The notes below the pieces were generated by a model. It saw nothing but the letters and a program-made list of their open reading frames with translations, had not been told where the DNA came from and searched no databases. Positions 52,806-61,042 of a stretch of DNA of 64,000 nt are shown here, piece by piece. Source of the DNA: Phytopseudomonas straminea (lineage in GTDB: Bacteria; Pseudomonadota; Gammaproteobacteria; Pseudomonadales; Pseudomonadaceae); assembly GCF_900112645.1 (NCBI RefSeq), contig NZ_FOMO01000013.1, positions 1 through 64,000 of the forward strand, given 5' to 3'. How positions within the stretch are numbered: position 1 is the stretch's first letter; each line of letters begins with the position of its first letter. A program made the position numbers and the translations under genes.

Positions 52806-54179
52806 ATGTCCGAGCTGCATCAACAAGCCCCGGAAGCGCCTTACACGCCCCTGGGGCCATTCAAGCTGCGCCTGCCTTTCATCCACTACCGCTTTGAGAT
52901 CTCCGACTACATGCAGGGCCTGCTCATGTGTGCGGTGGATCTGGCGGCGATCCCGCTGATGACCGAGTTCCTCGGCATGCCCTTCGAGGTGGCGCTGGCG
53001 GTGGTCATGCTCAACGGCCTGCTGTACCTGGTGCACCACCTGCTCGGCGACCCGGTGGTGCCAGGCTGGATCACCCCGGCCATCCCCATGCTCATGGCCT
53101 ATTGCGCCCAGTTCCCGGAGGGCCCTGAGCGGGTGCATGCGCTGATCGCCTTCCAGCTGATGCTGGGGGTATTTTCCATCGGCCTGGGCATGACCGGCAT
53201 GGCGCGCAAGGTGGTGTCGCTGGTGCCCTCGGCCCTCAAGGCGGGGATCATCATGGGCGCCGGCCTCAGCGCGGTGGTCACCGTGTTCAAGGAAGGCGGT
53301 CGTTTCGATGCCTTTCCCTGGACCATTTCCATTGCTATCGGCGTGGCCTTCTACCTGGTGTTCTCCATGCACTTCCAGGCGCTGAAGAAGCGCAGCCGCT
53401 TCTGGTGGAATTTCGCCAAGCTGGGCATCTTCCCGATCATTCTCCTGGCAGTGATCGTCGCGCCGATCTTTGGCGAGGCGCCGTGGCCGAACATCGAGTG
53501 GGGCATCAGCAAGCCGGACTTCGTCACCCTGTGGCAGGAATACACCGTGTTCGGCCTCGGCATGCCGCCGTTGATGATGTTTCTCACCGCCCTGCCCACG
53601 GTGTTGGCCGCCTATCTGGTGGTGTTCGGCGACGTGCTCAGCAACAAGGCGATCCTCGAGGAAGGCGGCAAGGTGCGCACCGACGAGAAGATCGACTTCA
53701 ACCCCAATCGTTCGCACCTGATCTTCGGCGGGCGTAATGCCTTCATGAGCGTGTTCGGCCCTGACGTGGCCATGTGCGGGCCGCAGTGGGCGGCCATGCA
53801 GGTGGTGATCACCGAACGCTTCAAGGGTGGCCCCAAGGCGATGAAGTCTATCTACGGCGGAGTCGGCTCGTTCCGCTGGGGCACCAACACCGGCCTGCTG
53901 CTGTTGCCGGTGGTCACTCTGGTGCAGCCGATTCTCGGCGTGGCGCTGGCGCTGACCCTGCTGATCCAGGGTTACGTCAGCGTGCGCCTGGGCATCATGG
54001 AGGCGCGCAGCCAGCGTGACCTGGGTATCGCCGGGGTGATAGGCGCGGTATTGGCGATCAAGGGCGCCGCCTGGGCGTTCGCCATCGGCCTGGGCCTGTG
54101 CGTACTGATCTACGGCACGCGTTTCTTCCGCGGCGAGAACGACCAGACCTTCAGCAAGGATCTGCCGCCGGCAGAGTGA
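52806..54179 (+). CDS. SLC23/NCS2-like membrane transporter
   Basis: 457 aa with about 11-12 membrane helices, e.g. MGLGLTGMAR-like IGLGMTGMARKVVSLVPSALKAGIIMGAGLSAVVTVF and LIQGYVSVRLGIMEARSQRD. The repeat layout resembles the xanthine/uracil permease superfamily, but the classic NCS2 signature is not seen, and it is not close to any characterised purine carrier. Co-regulation with the alcohol and semialdehyde dehydrogenases suggests it imports their substrate, perhaps a hydroxy acid or diol (inference). It starts 88 bp after the dehydrogenase, past a hairpin at 52742-52762. Confidence 0.7.
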   Translation: MSELHQQAPEAPYTPLGPFKLRLPFIHYRFEISDYMQGLLMCAVDLAAIPLMTEFLGMPFEVALAVVMLNGLLYLVHHLLGDPVVPGWITPAIPMLMAYCAQFPEGPERVHALIAFQLMLGVFSIGLGMTGMARKVVSLVPSALKAGIIMGAGLSAVVTVFKEGGRFDAFPWTISIAIGVAFYLVFSMHFQALKKRSRFWWNFAKLGIFPIILLAVIVAPIFGEAPWPNIEWGISKPDFVTLWQEYTVFGLGMPPLMMFLTALPTVLAAYLVVFGDVLSNKAILEEGGKVRTDEKIDFNPNRSHLIFGGRNAFMSVFGPDVAMCGPQWAAMQVVITERFKGGPKAMKSIYGGVGSFRWGTNTGLLLLPVVTLVQPILGVALALTLLIQGYVSVRLGIMEARSQRDLGIAGVIGAVLAIKGAAWAFAIGLGLCVLIYGTRFFRGENDQTFSKDLPPAE

Positions 54180-54237
54180 CCGCTTTCCCTCTCATCATTA
54201 CCGCCAGGGCATCAGGCCCTGGCCGGAGGAGTCAATC

Positions 54238-55689
54238 ATGCAACTCAACGATCCCGATCTGCTGCGTCACCAGGCCTATGTCGACGGCCAGTGGTGCAAT
54301 GCCGCCGATGGCCGTGCCACGGAAATCTTCAACCCGGCCAATGGCCAATCCCTGGGCCTGGTACCCAATCTGGGCGCCGAGGAAACCCGCCGCGCCATCG
54401 AGGCCGCCCAGGCGGCGCAGCCAGCCTGGCACGCGCTGACCGCCAAGGAGCGCGCCGCGCGCCTGCGCACATGGTACGAACTGATGCTCGCCAATCAGGA
54501 CGACCTGGCGCAGATCATGACCGCCGAGCAGGGCAAGCCGCTGGCCGAAGCGCGGGGTGAAGTGCTGTACGCCGCTTCGTTCATCGAGTGGTTCGCCGAG
54601 GAAGCCAAACGCGTCTATGGCGACACCATTCCGGGCCATCAAGCTGACAAGCGGTTGATCGTCACCAAGGAGCCGATCGGTGTGGCTGCGGCGATCACCC
54701 CGTGGAATTTTCCGGCGGCGATGATCACCCGCAAGGCCGGGCCGGCCCTCGCTGCCGGCTGCGCCATGGTGCTCAAACCGGCGCCGCAGACGCCGTTCAG
54801 CGCCCTGGCGCTGGCCGTGCTGGCCGAGCGCGCCGGCATTCCGGCCGGCCTGTTCAGCGTGCTGCCGGCCGATGCCGAGCGCTCCCGCGAAGTGGGCGGT
54901 GAGCTGTGCGCCAACCCCATCGTGCGCAAGCTGTCGTTCACCGGCTCCACCGGTGTCGGCATCAAGCTGATGGAGCAGTGCGCGCCGACCCTGAAGAAGC
55001 TGTCTCTGGAACTGGGCGGTAATGCGCCATTCATCGTCTTCGACGATGCCGACCTGGACGCTGCGGTCGAGGGCGCCATGGTCGCCAAGTACCGCAACGC
55101 CGGGCAGACCTGCGTGTGCGCCAACCGTCTCTACGTGCAGGACGGCGTGTACGATGACTTCGCCGAGAAGCTCGCGGCGGCGGTGGCAAAACTCAAGGTC
55201 GGGTCGGGCACCGAGGCCGGCGTGACCACTGGCCCGCTGATCGACGCCAACGCCGTGGCCAAGGTGCAGAGCCATCTGGCCGATGCGCTGGAGAAGGGCG
55301 CCAGGGTGCTGCAGGGCGGTCAGGCGCTGGGCGGCAATTTCTTCGCACCCACCGTGCTGGCCGACGTGACTAGCGCCATGCGCGTGGCCCGCGAGGAGAC
55401 CTTCGGCCCGCTGGCGCCGCTGTTCCGCTTCAGCGACGAAGCTGAAGTGGTGCGCCAGGCCAACGATACCGAGTTCGGCCTGGCCGGCTATTTCTACACC
55501 CGCGACCTGGCCCGCGCCTTCCGTGTCGGCGAGGCGCTGGAGTACGGCATGATCGGCATCAACACCGGGCTGATCTCCAATGAGGTGGCGCCGTTCGGCG
55601 GCATCAAGGCGTCCGGCCTGGGGCGTGAAGGCTCCAAGTACGGGTTGGACGAGTACCTGGAGATCAAGTACCTCTGCCTGGGTATCTGA
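54238..55689 (+). CDS. gabD: NAD(P)-dependent succinate-semialdehyde dehydrogenase (GabD type)
   Basis: 483 aa, the length of GabD. ALDH motifs are AAITPWNFPAAMITRK, the nucleotide-site FTGSTGVG, catalytic Glu in LELGGNAPF and catalytic Cys in NAGQTCVCANR; a second Cys two residues later is the redox-switch position seen in GabD. It oxidises succinate semialdehyde to succinate, and glutarate semialdehyde is a common side substrate. It ends the sigma54 operon. Its position beside both GABA/5-aminovalerate uptake and an Fe-ADH places both semialdehydes in view. Confidence 0.88.
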   Translation: MQLNDPDLLRHQAYVDGQWCNAADGRATEIFNPANGQSLGLVPNLGAEETRRAIEAAQAAQPAWHALTAKERAARLRTWYELMLANQDDLAQIMTAEQGKPLAEARGEVLYAASFIEWFAEEAKRVYGDTIPGHQADKRLIVTKEPIGVAAAITPWNFPAAMITRKAGPALAAGCAMVLKPAPQTPFSALALAVLAERAGIPAGLFSVLPADAERSREVGGELCANPIVRKLSFTGSTGVGIKLMEQCAPTLKKLSLELGGNAPFIVFDDADLDAAVEGAMVAKYRNAGQTCVCANRLYVQDGVYDDFAEKLAAAVAKLKVGSGTEAGVTTGPLIDANAVAKVQSHLADALEKGARVLQGGQALGGNFFAPTVLADVTSAMRVAREETFGPLAPLFRFSDEAEVVRQANDTEFGLAGYFYTRDLARAFRVGEALEYGMIGINTGLISNEVAPFGGIKASGLGREGSKYGLDEYLEIKYLCLGI

Positions 55690-55769
55690 GGCGCCGGTAC
55701 AGGCTATGGGACGTGCTTTAGCCGCGACTGGCTGTGAAACTCGCCGCTAGGGCGCCCTCCACGTAGGAC

Positions 55770-55842
55770 AGGTAGCCCGGGTCGAACGCTGCGACACGCG
55801 GGGTCGACCTGGGTATCGCTGCGCTCAACCGCAGGATACTGG
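55770..55842. repeat. Intergenic repeat remnant upstream of rpe
   Basis: Contains GTAGCCCGGGTCGAACGCTG and, further on, TGGGTATCGCTGCGCTCAAC. The second is shared with 4777-4792 and 59083-59096. It is part of the 287-base gap between gabD and rpe, which otherwise shows only a weak promoter candidate. Confidence 0.4.
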
Positions 55843-55913
55843 CCGCCTTTCTCGGGAGTAGGCCAAGCTTTTATTTCTGGCACCGGAGAGAACGGTACGA
55901 CCATCGGCCACGC

Positions 55914-55941
55914 TGGCAGCCATTCGCTCAGCGAGTACAAT
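55914..55941 (+). promoter_or_regulatory. Weak candidate sigma70 promoter for rpe
   Basis: -10 TACAAT (55936-55941) with TGGCAG 16 bp upstream. The -10 is good and the -35 poor. The rpe ATG follows 35 bases later, with AGAGG before it. Confidence 0.35.
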
Positions 55942-55976
55942 GCGCGCCACCGTGACCCAGCACTCAGAGGTGCGCC

Positions 55977-56651
55977 ATGCAACCCTTCGCCATCGCCCCG
56001 TCGATCCTTTCCGCCGACTTCGCCCGCCTGGGTGAGGAAGTGGACAACGTACTCGCCGCCGGGGCGGACATCGTGCATTTCGATGTCATGGACAACCATT
56101 ACGTGCCCAACCTGACCATCGGCCCGATGGTCTGCTCGGCGCTGCGCAAGTACGGCATCACTGCGCCCATCGACGCGCACCTGATGGTCAAGCCGGTGGA
56201 TCGCATCATCGGCGACTTCATCGAGGCCGGCGCCTCGTACATCACCTTTCACCCGGAAGCCAGCGAGCACGTCGACCGCAGCCTGCAGTTGATCAAGGCC
56301 GGTGGCGCCAAGGCCGGCCTGGTATTCAACCCGGCCACCCCGCTGGACGTGCTCAAGTACGTGATGGACAAGGTCGACATGATCCTGCTGATGAGCGTCA
56401 ACCCCGGCTTCGGCGGGCAGAAGTTCATCCCCGGCACCCTCGACAAGCTGCGTGAAGCCCGCGCGCTGATCGACGCCAGCGGTCGCGAGATCCGCCTGGA
56501 AATCGACGGCGGCGTGAACGTGCAGAACATCCGCGAGATCGCCGAAGCGGGCGCCGACACCTTCGTCGCCGGCTCGGCGATCTTCAACCAGCCGGACTAC
56601 AAGGCGGTGATCGACGCCATGCGCGCCGAACTGGCCCAGGTGCGTAGATGA
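55977..56651 (+). CDS. rpe: Ribulose-phosphate 3-epimerase
   Basis: 224 aa TIM barrel. It interconverts ribulose-5-phosphate and xylulose-5-phosphate. Motifs are IAPSILSADFARLGEEV (6-22), HFDVMDNHYVPNLTIGP (metal ligands His and Asp), HLMVKPVD and the C-terminal EIDGGVN with the second Asp ligand. Its stop overlaps the gph ATG (56648-56651), so the two are coupled, and they lead to trpE as in other pseudomonads. Confidence 0.97.
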   Translation: MQPFAIAPSILSADFARLGEEVDNVLAAGADIVHFDVMDNHYVPNLTIGPMVCSALRKYGITAPIDAHLMVKPVDRIIGDFIEAGASYITFHPEASEHVDRSLQLIKAGGAKAGLVFNPATPLDVLKYVMDKVDMILLMSVNPGFGGQKFIPGTLDKLREARALIDASGREIRLEIDGGVNVQNIREIAEAGADTFVAGSAIFNQPDYKAVIDAMRAELAQVRR

Positions 56652-57328
56652 AACCGCTGCGCGCGCTGTGCGCCGGTGAGCTGCCGCGCCTGGTGATGTT
56701 CGATCTGGACGGCACCCTGGTCGACTCGGTACCGGACCTGGCCACGGCCGTCGACCGCATGCTGGTCGAACTGGGCCGCGAGCCTGCCGGTGTCGAGCGC
56801 GTGCGCCAGTGGGTCGGCAATGGCGCCCGTGTGCTGGTGCGCCGCGCCCTGGCCGGTGGCCTGGATCATTCTGCGGTGGGTGAGGCTGAAAGCGACGAGG
56901 CGCTGGCGCGCTTTCTCGATATCTATGCCGACTGCCACGAGCTGATCACCCTGTATCCGGGTGTGCACGAACTGCTCGAAGCCCTGAGTACCGCCGCCGT
57001 CGAACTGGCGGTGGTCACCAACAAGCCGGAGCGTTTCGTCGCGCCGCTGCTGGAGCAGGTCGGCCTCGGTGGTTATTTCCGCTGGATCATCGGCGGCGAT
57101 ACCCTGCCGCAGCAGAAGCCCGATCCGGCTGCCTTGCTGCAGGTGATGCGCCTGGCCGGGGTGACGGCCGCGCAATCGCTGTTCGTCGGCGATTCGCGCA
57201 GCGACGTACTCGCCGCTCGCGCCGCCGGTGTGCCCTGCGTGGCGGTCAGCTACGGCTATAACCACGGTCGACCGATCGCCGAAGAAGAGCCGCAGTTGGT
57301 GGTCGATAGCATGGCCGAGCTGCTGTAG
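56648..57328 (+). CDS. gph: Phosphoglycolate phosphatase
   Basis: 226 aa HAD-family enzyme. Motif I is MFDLDGTLVDS (about 17-27), motif II VVTNK, and motif III/IV QKPDP and FVGDSRSDVLAARAAG. It hydrolyses 2-phosphoglycolate formed in DNA repair or by oxygenase side reactions. It overlaps rpe by 4 bp. A 208-bp region with a Trp leader peptide separates it from trpE. Confidence 0.93.
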   Translation: MKPLRALCAGELPRLVMFDLDGTLVDSVPDLATAVDRMLVELGREPAGVERVRQWVGNGARVLVRRALAGGLDHSAVGEAESDEALARFLDIYADCHELITLYPGVHELLEALSTAAVELAVVTNKPERFVAPLLEQVGLGGYFRWIIGGDTLPQQKPDPAALLQVMRLAGVTAAQSLFVGDSRSDVLAARAAGVPCVAVSYGYNHGRPIAEEEPQLVVDSMAELL

Positions 57329-57403
57329 CGGCAATCGGTTGCTTGCGTCGAGCGGCTGCGCTACCTTGGCCGCTCGTTGTTTCCCCCTCTTCGAGATGCT
57401 CCC

Positions 57404-57536
57404 GTGGCGGTCACCTGCAAACTCTGGATGAAAGTCATCAAGGCCCTGGCCCGTTGGCGCTGGCGCGCCTGACATTCCCTGCCGCTGCGCGCGGCCCGTT
57501 TGCACCCGACCGATTTCTCATGCCACGAGGCTGATC
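57404..57536 (+). promoter_or_regulatory. trpE leader/attenuator region
   Basis: Contains the leader ORF 57428-57472 with adjacent Trp codons, followed by GCCGC-TGCGC-GCGGC (57481-57495), a 5-bp stem ending CCGTTT. GGCGCGC at the end of the leader ORF (57462-57468) can pair with GCGCGC inside that stem, giving an alternative structure. This is the logic of Trp-codon-dependent attenuation, which is known for trpE of Pseudomonas putida. The T run is short. Confidence 0.55.
57428..57472 (+). CDS. trp leader peptide
   Basis: 14-codon ORF encoding MKVIKALARWRWRA with Trp codons at 57455 and 57461. An in-frame GTG at 57404 would extend it to 22 residues and add a third Trp. Neither start has a strong RBS. 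It lies 65 bases before the trpE ATG and probably senses charged tRNA-Trp for attenuation. Confidence 0.55.
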   Translation: MKVIKALARWRWRA

Positions 57537-59015
57537 ATGATCCACGAAGAATTCCTGCGTTTAGCCGCCGAAGGCTACAACCGCATTCCGCTCGCCTGCG
57601 AAACCATCGCCGACTTCGACACCCCGCTGTCGATCTACCTGAAGCTCGCCGACGCGCCCAACTCCTACCTGCTCGAATCGGTGCAGGGCGGTGAGAAATG
57701 GGGCCGGTACTCGATCATTGGCCTGCCGGCGCGCACCGTGCTGCGCGTGCACGGTCACGAGGTGGTGATCACCACCGACGGCGTCGAAGTCGAGCGTCAC
57801 CAATGTGCCGACCCGCTGGCCTTCGTCGAGGATTTCAAGGCCCGTTACCGGGTGCCGAGCATCGCCGGCTTGCCGCGCTTCAATGGCGGCCTGGTCGGTT
57901 ACTTCGCCTATGACAGCGTGCGTTACGTCGAGCCCAAGCTGGCCGCCGGGGTGAACCCCGACGCGCTGGGCACCCCGGACATCCTGCTCAACGTCTCCGA
58001 TGCCGTGGTGGTGTTCGATAACCTGGCCGGCAAGATGCACGCCATCGTCCTGGCCGACCCCGCCGAAGCCGATGCGTTCGCCCGTGGCCAGCAGCAGTTG
58101 CAGGACATCCTGCACAAGCTGCGTCAGCCGTTCACGCCGCGCCTGGGCGTGGATCTGAACAAGCCGGCGGGTGCGGAGCCGGCGTTCCGTTCCAGCTTCA
58201 GCCGCGAGGATTACGAGCGCTCGGTGGATGCCATCAAGGATTACATCCTGGCCGGCGACTGCATGCAGGTGGTGATTTCCCAGCGCATGTCGATCCCTTT
58301 CAAGGCCGCGCCGATTGACCTGTACCGCGCGCTGCGCTGCATCAACCCGACGCCGTACATGTACTTCTTCAACTTCGGCGATTTCCACGTGGTCGGCTCG
58401 TCGCCGGAAGTGCTAGTGCGTGTCGAGGACAACCTGGTCACCGTGCGGCCCATAGCCGGCACCCGCCCCCGTGGCGCCACCGAGGAGCAGGACCTGGCGC
58501 TGGAACAGGATCTGCTGGCCGATGCCAAGGAAGTCGCCGAGCACCTGATGCTCATCGATCTGGGCCGCAACGACACCGGCCGCGTCTCGGAAATCGGCTC
58601 GGTGAAGCTGACCGAGAAGATGGTCATCGAGCGTTATTCCAACGTCATGCACATCGTCTCCAACGTCACTGGTGAGCTGAAGCAAGGGCTGACCTCGATG
58701 GACGCCCTGCGCGCCATCCTGCCGGCCGGCACCCTGTCCGGCGCGCCGAAGATTCGCGCCATGGAAATCATCGACGAGCTGGAACCGGTCAAGCGCGGCG
58801 TTTACGGTGGCGCGGTCGGTTACTACGCTTGGAACGGCAACATGGACACCGCCATCGCCATCCGCACCGCAGTGATCAAGGACGGCGAGTTGCACGTCCA
58901 GGCCGGTGCCGGCATCGTTGCCGACTCGGTGCCTGCACTGGAATGGGAAGAAACCCTCAACAAGCGCCGCGCGATGTTCAAGGCCGTGGCCTTGGCGGAG
59001 CAGGGCTCGCTCTGA
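57537..59015 (+). CDS. trpE: Anthranilate synthase component I
   Basis: 492 aa. With TrpG it makes anthranilate from chorismate. The N-terminal regulatory segment has the LLES element of the tryptophan-binding site (NSYLLESVQGGEKWGRYSIIG, about 42-62). The C-terminal chorismate-binding domain has RPIAGTRPRG (about 302-311), IDLGRNDTGRV and LPAGTLSGAPK. Downstream is a strong terminator (59025-59062), so trpE is expressed apart from trpGDC. Confidence 0.97.
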   Translation: MIHEEFLRLAAEGYNRIPLACETIADFDTPLSIYLKLADAPNSYLLESVQGGEKWGRYSIIGLPARTVLRVHGHEVVITTDGVEVERHQCADPLAFVEDFKARYRVPSIAGLPRFNGGLVGYFAYDSVRYVEPKLAAGVNPDALGTPDILLNVSDAVVVFDNLAGKMHAIVLADPAEADAFARGQQQLQDILHKLRQPFTPRLGVDLNKPAGAEPAFRSSFSREDYERSVDAIKDYILAGDCMQVVISQRMSIPFKAAPIDLYRALRCINPTPYMYFFNFGDFHVVGSSPEVLVRVEDNLVTVRPIAGTRPRGATEEQDLALEQDLLADAKEVAEHLMLIDLGRNDTGRVSEIGSVKLTEKMVIERYSNVMHIVSNVTGELKQGLTSMDALRAILPAGTLSGAPKIRAMEIIDELEPVKRGVYGGAVGYYAWNGNMDTAIAIRTAVIKDGELHVQAGAGIVADSVPALEWEETLNKRRAMFKAVALAEQGSL

Positions 59016-59024
59016 TCCGAGCGA

Positions 59025-59062
59025 AAAACAAGAAGGGCAGCCTAGGCTGCCCTTCTTGTTTT
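59025..59062. terminator. Terminator after trpE
   Basis: A perfect 38-nt palindrome: AAAACAAGAAGGGCAGCC followed by TA and the exact complement ending TTGTTTT. It can act on both strands. Confidence 0.93.
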
Positions 59063-59114
59063 CGACTTCCTCAGTATCGCTGCGCTCAGCGCCAGGCTAC
59101 TTCGGACGCAGTTC

Positions 59115-59208
59115 GTAGGGCGGACTCAGGAGCGAAGCGAACAGTCCGCCAAACCATGCCGATCCTGGCAAAAGGGCAACGGCGTACTGCTTCGCGAGTA
59201 CGCCCTAC
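59115..59208. repeat. Intergenic element with GTAGGGCG ends and two hairpins
   Basis: Ends are GTAGGGCG (59115-59122) and CGCCCTAC (59201-59208). Hairpin 1 pairs GGCGGACT with AGTCCGCC (59119-59126/59143-59150); hairpin 2 pairs GGCGTACT with AGTACGCC (59181-59188/59197-59204). It is architecturally like 22409-22512. Further repeat fragments (TATCGCTGCGCTCAGCGCC at 59085, GTAGCCTGGG..CGATACCCGGG at 59275-59304) fill the gap 59063-59311, which holds no gene. Confidence 0.55.
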
Positions 59209-59220
59209 CGCGCTACATCC

Positions 59221-59270
59221 TGTGGAAGCGCGCCATGCGCGCGAAATCACGGGCATGGCCCGTTCCCACG
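59221..59270 (-). repeat. REP-like palindromic repeat, copy 3 (inverted)
   Basis: TGTGGAAGCGCGCCATGCGC at the left and CATGGCCCGTTCCCACG at the right. Its reverse complement matches copy 1 (350-398) almost base for base, including the asymmetric centre. Confidence 0.65.
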
Positions 59271-59311
59271 GGTGTAGCCTGGGTGGAGCGTAGCGATACC
59301 CGGGGCCGATC

Positions 59312-61042
59312 TCAGCCTTCGAGTTTGGCCAGCGCCGCGCCGGCGTCCAGATAGGCGCCGGCCTGTTCACGGATACGCAGGGTGCCATCCGCCGGGGCGG
59401 TGACCTGGGTTTCCATCTTCATGGCTTCCATCACCGCAATCACCTCACCGGCTTTGACCTGGGCGCCGTCCTCGACCAGCCAGGCGTGCAGGTTGCCGGA
59501 GATCGGCGCGCTGACCAGGCCTTCTCCGGCAGCCGGCGCAGCGGCTTGAGGCGTTGGCTGAGTGTTACCGTCCAATGGCGCCAGACCTTGCAGCAGGGCG
59601 CTCGGCAGGCCCAGTTCGTGGCGCTTGCCGTCGATCTCGATGAAGGTACGTAGCACCGCCTCGCCGGCCACCGGCAAGGTACGCGGTGCCAGGGTGATCT
59701 GCTCGGCGAAGTCGGTTTCGATCCAGCGCGTGTGTACGGCGAAGTGCCCGCCGGTGAAATCGTCGTGATCCATCACCGCGCGGTGGAAGGGCAGCACCGA
59801 GGCGATGCCGTCGATCTGGAACTCGGCCAGGGCGCGGCGCGCGCGGGCGATGGCCTGCTCGCGGGTGGCGCCGGTGACGATCAGCTTGGCCATCATCGAG
59901 TCGAATGTGCCAGGCACGCTGGAGCCGCTTTCCACGCCACTGTCCAGGCGCACGCCCGGGCCGCTCGGGGAGCGGAATTCGCTGATCTTGCCCGGGGTGG
60001 GCAGAAAGCCCTTGCCGGCATCCTCGGCGTTGATGCGGAATTCGAAGCTGTGGCCGCGCGGAGTCGGCGTTTCAGTGAACGACAGTGGCAGGCCGTCGGC
60101 GACGCGCAGCTGTTCGATCACCAGGTCGACGCCCGCGGTTTCCTCGGTTACCGGATGCTCGACCTGCAGGCGGGTGTTCACTTCCAGGAACGACAGGGTG
60201 CCGTCGGCGCTGAGCAGGTATTCCACGGTGCCGGCGCCAACGTAGCCGGCCTTGGCGCAGATATCGTGGGCGGACTGATGAATGCGCTGGCGCTGCTCAT
60301 CGGTGATGAAAGGTGCTGGCGCTTCCTCCACCAGCTTCTGGTTGCGGCGTTGCAGCGAGCAGTCGCGGGTGCCGACCACCACCACGTTGCCTTGGCTATC
60401 GGCGATCACCTGGGCTTCGATATGGCGCGGGCGGTCGAGGAACTGCTCGACGAAGCACTCGCCGCGGCCGAAGGCGGCCTCGGCTTCACGCACCGCCGAG
60501 GCATACAGCTCGGCCACTTCGTCCATGCGCCAGGCGACCTTCATGCCGCGCCCACCGCCGCCGAACGCGGCCTTGATGGCGATCGGTAGGCCGTGCTGCT
60601 CGGCGAAGGCCAGCACTTCGGCGGCGCTCTGCACCGGGCCGGGGGTGCCGGCAACCAGGGGCGCGCCGACCTGCTGGGCGAGTTTGCGTGCCTCGACTTT
60701 GTCGCCGAGCACGTCGATGGTTTCCGGGTTCGGGCCGATCCAGATCAGCCCGGCGTCTTGCACGGCACGAGCGAAGTCGGCGCGCTCGGAGAGAAAACCG
60801 TAGCCGGGGTGCACGGCATCGGCGCCTGCGCGCTTGGCGATGGCCAGCAGCTTGCCGATGTTCAGGTAGGTGTCGGCCGGGCGCTCGCCGTCCAGCCCAT
60901 AGGCTTCGTCGGCGTGGCGCACGTGCAGGGCATCGATATCGGCATTGGCGTACACGGCCACGGAGGCCACGCCGTGGTCGCGGCAGGCGCGGGCGATGCG
61001 CACGGCGATTTCACCGCGGTTGGCGATCAGGACTTTTTTCAT
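59312..61042 (-). CDS. Biotin carboxylase-BCCP fusion (acyl-CoA/urea carboxylase-like alpha subunit)
   Basis: 576 aa. The biotin carboxylase N-domain begins KVLIANRGEIAVRIARA. The ATP-grasp Gly-rich loop KAAFGGGGRGMK is at about 158-169, the substrate motif EVNTRLQVEHPVTEE at about 287, and the C-terminal BC domain ends near 445. A biotinyl domain carries EAMKM with the biotin-accepting Lys542. No carboxyltransferase domain is present. The ATG overlaps the stop of the upstream PxpB/PxpC-type fusion gene (61039-61042), so that protein, homologous to a carboxyltransferase, is the likely partner. Annotation as acetyl-CoA carboxylase would be misleading. The frame upstream to 61366 is not supported. 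Confidence 0.85.
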   Translation of the reverse strand: MKKVLIANRGEIAVRIARACRDHGVASVAVYANADIDALHVRHADEAYGLDGERPADTYLNIGKLLAIAKRAGADAVHPGYGFLSERADFARAVQDAGLIWIGPNPETIDVLGDKVEARKLAQQVGAPLVAGTPGPVQSAAEVLAFAEQHGLPIAIKAAFGGGGRGMKVAWRMDEVAELYASAVREAEAAFGRGECFVEQFLDRPRHIEAQVIADSQGNVVVVGTRDCSLQRRNQKLVEEAPAPFITDEQRQRIHQSAHDICAKAGYVGAGTVEYLLSADGTLSFLEVNTRLQVEHPVTEETAGVDLVIEQLRVADGLPLSFTETPTPRGHSFEFRINAEDAGKGFLPTPGKISEFRSPSGPGVRLDSGVESGSSVPGTFDSMMAKLIVTGATREQAIARARRALAEFQIDGIASVLPFHRAVMDHDDFTGGHFAVHTRWIETDFAEQITLAPRTLPVAGEAVLRTFIEIDGKRHELGLPSALLQGLAPLDGNTQPTPQAAAPAAGEGLVSAPISGNLHAWLVEDGAQVKAGEVIAVMEAMKMETQVTAPADGTLRIREQAGAYLDAGAALAKLEG

